From contig NZ_CP112874.1 of NCBI RefSeq assembly GCF_029910235.1, positions 3,224,001 through 3,288,000 on the forward strand: a stretch of DNA of 64,000 nt, in the 5' to 3' direction. The stretch is from Pseudanabaena galeata CCNP1313 (GTDB lineage Bacteria; Cyanobacteriota; Cyanobacteriia; Pseudanabaenales; Pseudanabaenaceae). The position numbers were made by a program, and so were the translations under genes. Under the pieces are notes generated by a model that was not told where the DNA came from, did no database searches, and worked only from the letters and a program-made list of their open reading frames with translations. Shown in pieces: positions 61,101-64,000 of this stretch (position 1 is the stretch's first letter; every line of letters starts with the position of its first letter).

Positions 61101-62590
61101 AAATAATCGATAGAGTCTTGGCTCAATGAATCCCACCCCAGCCATGTCGCCTGAATAGGTGCAGGCTTAAGTACAGAGATAATTGCAGCACATCCATAGG
61201 TGACGCTATCCAAATCTATCAAAATATCAATCCCATCTTTTTGGATTTGAGAGGCAAAAGATGGGTGATTAGGTATTGGGTCTGTGTAGGATTTATGAAA
61301 TTGACTTATGTACCATTTCCTGAGAGGATCTTCCTTCGCATCTCCCATATATCCATAGATTTCATAATCATCATGATTATGATTTTGCACCAGCCATCTT
61401 GCTAGATATCCAACTGAATGTCTTCTCATGCAGCTAGAGAGATATCCAATTCTGAGAGGACGATCAAGTTGACCTAAGCTTTTTCTCAAAGTCAATCTTT
61501 TTGTGTATTCTAGGCTTTTGTCTTGATAATCCTGATGAATTTTCTGATTCGCTATTTGGCGAACTTCTCTCATCAAAAGATGTCTTGCACGCGGCTGATC
61601 GCTGAAGTAAGGATAATAAAATCCTGTAGTAATTAAATAGCTGACTTCTTCATATTTGATTAAATCTGAATAATCACAATTTACAAGTTCCTTTAAATTC
61701 TCTATGTATTCCTGATAGAACTGCTTTGATTCTTGCCAATACAAACAGTTAACAATCAGAGTTCTAGTCATAGATTCACAAGCAATAACCCTATGTATCA
61801 CATGACTATCTTGAGATGCTTCATACAGTCTTTTTGCAATTTGGATTGCTTTGGGGTTATCTGTAGTTAAACAAAAATCGATCAGGTTTCTTAAAAAAGA
61901 TCTGTTATTTGGTTCGAGTCTTAAACCCATTTCAAGAATCCGCACAGCCTGATCTTTTTTGTCTTGATTGTTTAGATAAATACTAATTATAGGTAGCTTT
62001 TCTGTAATTATTTTCAGATATTGACTATGATAATTACAAAGCTTTTCTATAAAATTTAAGGTAGTTTCATCACAGTCTGTAAAAATCAATATTCTTTCAA
62101 GAAAATCTATAAAAAAGCCTTCATCAAGAGCCGTAAATTCTCCAGCTTCTAAAAGATTAACAACATCCAAATCAATTAGACAACTAGAAACATATGCTTC
62201 TTTTTTAATGAATAGATTGACAATGGAAATTAAGTTGTAAAAATTATGGGGATTGAGATCACGCAAAATATTACGAATTGGAATAGCAAGATCGTATCTT
62301 TTCAGGTCTTTTTGTTTTTCGGCTTCTGCATCTAAAAAGTTGATAAATTGTTCATCGTCACTCTCAAGACTATCAATATCACTTTTGCCTAATGCTTTAA
62401 GCCAATTTATTTCTGCTTCTGCAATTTCTCCTAACAAAAACAAACATAAACCTAAATAACAATAATCGGAACTACTACCATTACCAGAATTAATAATTTC
62501 CTGAAAAATTATTTGTGCATCCTCATATTCTTGTTTTTCAAAGTGTGAATATGCTAAGTCTTGCAGTTGTTTATTTAATTTAAAGTTCAT
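58160..62590 (-). CDS. Double GT41 (O-GlcNAc transferase/SPINDLY-type) glycosyltransferase with TPR
   Basis: A 1476-residue protein with two catalytic regions of the OGT/SPINDLY family. Residues about 1-330 are TPR-like. GT41 domain one, about 375-740: LRIGYLSSCMRRHSVGYLAR, DILIDLDSVTYGCAA, DTYPYNGATHTLETLWMGIP and VTRVGEQFSARNSY. Residues about 755-985 are strong TPR repeats (YYNMGIAQVEAGNLEDAIAS). Domain two, about 1100-1475: LKIGFISPHFARHPVGWCSL, DVIIDLDSATIPINTH and DSYPYNGGSHNLEVLWFNLP. Known members move GlcNAc, fucose or glucose onto Ser/Thr or Asn of proteins. The key SAR-type His and the Asp/Pro loop appear in both domains, so both may be active. It probably glycosylates a surface protein; the adjacent pilin is a candidate. 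Confidence 0.92.
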   Translation of the reverse strand: MNFKLNKQLQDLAYSHFEKQEYEDAQIIFQEIINSGNGSSSDYCYLGLCLFLLGEIAEAEINWLKALGKSDIDSLESDDEQFINFLDAEAEKQKDLKRYDLAIPIRNILRDLNPHNFYNLISIVNLFIKKEAYVSSCLIDLDVVNLLEAGEFTALDEGFFIDFLERILIFTDCDETTLNFIEKLCNYHSQYLKIITEKLPIISIYLNNQDKKDQAVRILEMGLRLEPNNRSFLRNLIDFCLTTDNPKAIQIAKRLYEASQDSHVIHRVIACESMTRTLIVNCLYWQESKQFYQEYIENLKELVNCDYSDLIKYEEVSYLITTGFYYPYFSDQPRARHLLMREVRQIANQKIHQDYQDKSLEYTKRLTLRKSLGQLDRPLRIGYLSSCMRRHSVGYLARWLVQNHNHDDYEIYGYMGDAKEDPLRKWYISQFHKSYTDPIPNHPSFASQIQKDGIDILIDLDSVTYGCAAIISVLKPAPIQATWLGWDSLSQDSIDYFIADPYVLPEDADEYYPEKIWRLPQTYIAVDGFESATPTVRRDTLDIPDDAVIYFSAQASMKRHPDTIRLQMQVIKSVPKAYLVLKSYGDQDSLKEFFYKIAESEGVPKDRLRFLPITNSEAEHRANLIIADVILDTYPYNGATHTLETLWMGIPMVTRVGEQFSARNSYTMMINAGINEGIAWTDAEYVEWGIRLGTDHDLRNQVILKLRQGRQTAPLWNSRQFTRDMEAAYEQMWQIWLDTEEPEIEIDPVADRELFIAEAELRNQDAIRFAQKGKLDSAIACWQAAISLHPEYIDAYYNMGIAQVEAGNLEDAIASFQTTIELDPSHANALYNLGLAFSRENKLDEAIAAYDRAFELNSEDIDIPLALGSAFFKQGEWEWAINAYQSALEINPESAIALGGLGAALTEFGEIEEAINCLQSAIAIDPNDAQVYCNLGHAFARVNQTEDSTFCYQKALQLNPASGHAYWNFNNDILTNADSNLYFDFVLKRQIADQFLETCYKTDKIRSLVNFCSNYAHSGLGDIAKLKLTDLESTVLESNHLSDIEIQVLYTSFLFILSSIRDERQLNFNIYRLVGNLYRDRIIQPKITSGSYDPLSREVKQSLKIGFISPHFARHPVGWCSLDVICELSKITPHIYLYATSNIKPDEKTREFEHIAEKYYWYDSPELKGKVNSFDSRLRQLIFDIEQDQLDVIIDLDSATIPINTHILCHDLAPVCISWLGFDAPFVSSENYWLGDRFTHPEGVDEYYLEKILRLPDAHMAVSGFESIEIDRDSEREKLGIASEQVAYLYAAPARKFNRDSARAGISILRQVPNSILLHKGNGDHEVLRNIYNEICDEIGVNGERVIFLPSYKTEEEHRGIYAIADVFLDSYPYNGGSHNLEVLWFNLPVVTLVGEQSFARMGYSFLQALGIDAGIALNWEEYIAWAVRYGLEPEFRNSIKQKLIDSKNPTNLAPLWNPQKLAMDMYVILQTLLNK

Positions 62591-62641
62591 GATTTGATAC
62601 CTTACCGCGCTTACTTAAAAATTGTTATATACATAGAATAA

Positions 62642-62675
62642 AGATGGGTAGAAGATATAAATCAACTACCCATCT
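62642..62675 (-). terminator. Hairpin after the pilin gene
   Basis: AGATGGGTAG (62642-62651) pairs with CTACCCATCT (62666-62675). On the minus strand it lies about 30 bases past the pilin stop and is followed by TTATTC, a modest T tract. It could stop pilin transcripts or allow partial read-through into the GT41 gene, which lies in the same direction. Confidence 0.6.
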
Positions 62676-62705
62676 CAATATATTTAGTGTAAACCAGTCT
62701 AAAAA

Positions 62706-63311
62706 CTAGTTAACAGGAACAAAGCCAGTAGTATCAGCTTGGTTTGCACATACTGGAGCCAAGCTGGTGTTCAATACAAAACCAGCGGTGACACTCGCAG
62801 CCGCAGTTGCGCCAGCAATACTAGAAGCACCGCCATTAACTGGAGGAAGTTTGCCTTCACAAAGGGCAGCTAAGGTTGTTGCTTCACCAGAACCCTGAGG
62901 GGTTGCCAAATTAACTGCACCTACATAAGCCTTGATACTAGGTTCGCGGGGAACTGCACCACTGTAAGCATTAGCATCAGTACCAGTTGTTCCTCTAGAA
63001 GAACCTAATGTTGTGTAAGTGTAGTTTTCTGTAGTTGCGGCAACACCAATTGACAAGTTGGTTAAGCTATCAGCAAAGCGTTGCTTTTCTAGGTAGTAGG
63101 CTTGTTGAGCACGGTTTGCAGAACCAACATAGGTCTTAGCTTCAGACTGACGAGCTTTTGCAGCTTGATTAAGGAAAGAAGGAAGTGCGATCGCAGCAAG
63201 AATACCGATGATGATGATAACAACGAGAAGTTCGATCAGGGTGAAGCCCTTTTCGCCATTCTTCTTGTTGAGCATGTGTTGGATGAGCTTAGTCTTGAAT
63301 TCAGATTTCAT
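62706..63311 (-). CDS. Type IV major pilin-like protein (PilA type)
   Basis: A 201-residue prepilin. The leader (22 residues, MKSEFKTKLIQHMLNKKNGE ending in KG) is followed by GFTLIELLVVIIIIGILAAI, the pilin helix; cleavage after Gly22 leaves Phe1 and Glu5. The rest is Ala/Thr/Ser/Gly-rich and has two cysteines late in the chain (ALCEGKLPP and APVCANQ) that may form a disulfide loop. The leader KSEFKTKLIQHMLNKK is the cyanobacterial PilA form, which drives motility and DNA uptake. Many Ser and Thr make it a good candidate for O-glycosylation. A second pilin gene lies 140 bases upstream. Confidence 0.93.
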   Translation of the reverse strand: MKSEFKTKLIQHMLNKKNGEKGFTLIELLVVIIIIGILAAIALPSFLNQAAKARQSEAKTYVGSANRAQQAYYLEKQRFADSLTNLSIGVAATTENYTYTTLGSSRGTTGTDANAYSGAVPREPSIKAYVGAVNLATPQGSGEATTLAALCEGKLPPVNGGASSIAGATAAASVTAGFVLNTSLAPVCANQADTTGFVPVN

Positions 63312-63451
63312 AATTCTTTAATCCCGTGTATGTCAAGAAAGTTAACTTGTTGGGTTGTTGTGAAAGTAACTTACCCACAAAAAAACAGGATGATATCACT
63401 CTGACTAAAAATATTTTTGGCTGCGTAACATCTGTTAAAGCCAACTCGCTA

Positions 63452-64000
63452 TTACTGCAAAGAAAATCCCGTAGGGCAAACCATTGTCTGAGCTATAGGA
63501 TTCAAAGCCCCAGGAGGGATAGGACTAATATTTGGTGTATTCGCAAGGCAAAAAATAGTGTCAATCCGCACTATCCCCGGAATACCGACCACACCAACAA
63601 GTGACTTGAGGTATGGAGACGTAGGCACTGCCACATTAGTAATTAGCTGCTTGGGTTGCTGAGGCGTAAAGTTTCCATCCACACTACCCGCCAAAGCACT
63701 GTAAGTATAGGAAGAAGAAGCAGTATCTACCCCTAGCCCCAAGTCACCAATATTACTGGTAAATGTCCTTCTCTCTAAGTAATATGCTTGCTGTAATCGG
63801 CTCATGGTTCCGATATAAGCCTTTGCCTCGGCAAATCTTGCCTTGTCAGCTTGACTCAAAAATGAGGGTAGCGCGATCGCCGCCAGCAAACCAATAATGA
63901 TGATTACCACCAATAACTCAATCAGTGTAAAACCTTGGTCTTTCTCGTTATGGTTTTGGACGAAACAGCGATCGCGTAACCATAAACTGACAATACATTC
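63452..64000 (-). CDS. Type IV pilin-like protein, 5' end beyond the window
   Basis: The frame is open through the right edge, with no ATG in frame inside the window; the ATG at 63913 is within the pilin helix and cannot be the start. QGFTLIELLVVIIIIGLLAA is the pilin helix, with Glu at +5. The mature part is about 155 residues, related to but different from the neighbour (QAYYLERRTFTSNIGDLGLG; LAALPSFLSQADKARFAEAK-type opening). Two cysteines near the end (IDTIFCLANT and TMVCPTGFSL). It is in tandem with the pilin at 62706 and may be a minor or second major pilin. Confidence 0.9.
   Translation of the reverse strand, partial: ECIVSLWLRDRCFVQNHNEKDQGFTLIELLVVIIIIGLLAAIALPSFLSQADKARFAEAKAYIGTMSRLQQAYYLERRTFTSNIGDLGLGVDTASSSYTYSALAGSVDGNFTPQQPKQLITNVAVPTSPYLKSLVGVVGIPGIVRIDTIFCLANTPNISPIPPGALNPIAQTMVCPTGFSLQ

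Overview
This window comes from a cyanobacterium, probably a filamentous Pseudanabaena-like one; the genus is inference. The evidence is the NDH-1 genes ndhH-A-I-G-E, the plant-type ferredoxin-thioredoxin reductase subunit FtrV, a cyanobacterial OprB/Som-type porin, a VTE5-like phytol kinase relative, type IV pilins of the cyanobacterial PilA type, and the very frequent octamer GCGATCGC (HIP1). The window is chromosomal, moderately AT-rich, and rich in small repeats. I saw no tRNA, rRNA or CRISPR array.

Layout. 1-13.7 kb: end of a porin, a secreted hypothetical, a 1780-residue protein ending in an Hsp70/actin-type ATPase fold, then housekeeping genes (hisF, a stomatin-like SPFH protein, ftrV, rsfS, a GNAT acetyltransferase, rsmA) and an Rpn/PD-(D/E)XK-type protein. 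13.9-24.4 kb: a secreted beta-helix protein, a GlnQ-type ABC ATPase gene split by an IS630-type element, a seven-gene Mrp Na+/H+ antiporter operon (minus strand), and a J-domain/TPR protein. 25.3-29.7 kb: ndhH-A-I-G-E in the order known from chloroplast genomes. 29.8-41.4 kb: HEAT-repeat protein, polyprenol/phytol kinase relative, a CHAT-TPR protein, a Psb34-like membrane peptide, a histidine phosphatase, an Rpn-type protein, an IS110 transposase with a candidate bridge-RNA region, and an HTH-NB-ARC-TPR STAND protein. 42-50.9 kb: an NDP-forming acyl-CoA synthetase/GNAT fusion, rpsU, a nuclease, a DUF2993 protein, an ECF sigma/anti-sigma/Spy-like envelope-stress module, and ctaA-ctaB for heme A. 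51-64 kb: a methyltransferase, DUF2887 and Uma2 proteins, an FkbM methyltransferase gene broken by an IS4-type element, a second FkbM gene, a 1476-residue protein with two O-GlcNAc-transferase-like (GT41) catalytic domains, and two type IV pilin genes, the last cut by the window edge.

The most unusual feature is the intergenic DNA. Nearly every gap holds long, almost perfect palindromes with 3-base loops, often with a GGCGGCGC/GCGCCGCC or GCGCCCC/GGGGCGC core. They fall into several families. Some are clearly mobile: a CTGATGTTACGTGGAA-ended element with 6-7 bp target duplications, a GTGTACACACAAGT-ended element with an 8 bp duplication, and a family ending in TATAGC. Two related palindromes differ at two arm positions, and both differences are matched on the opposite arm. 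All three spacers from ndhA to ndhE hold a different repeat, and the mrp operon carries one element nested inside another.

The 54-64 kb cluster (FkbM methyltransferases, double GT41 enzyme, pilins) could be a surface-protein or pilin glycosylation locus; that link rests on gene neighbourhood only.
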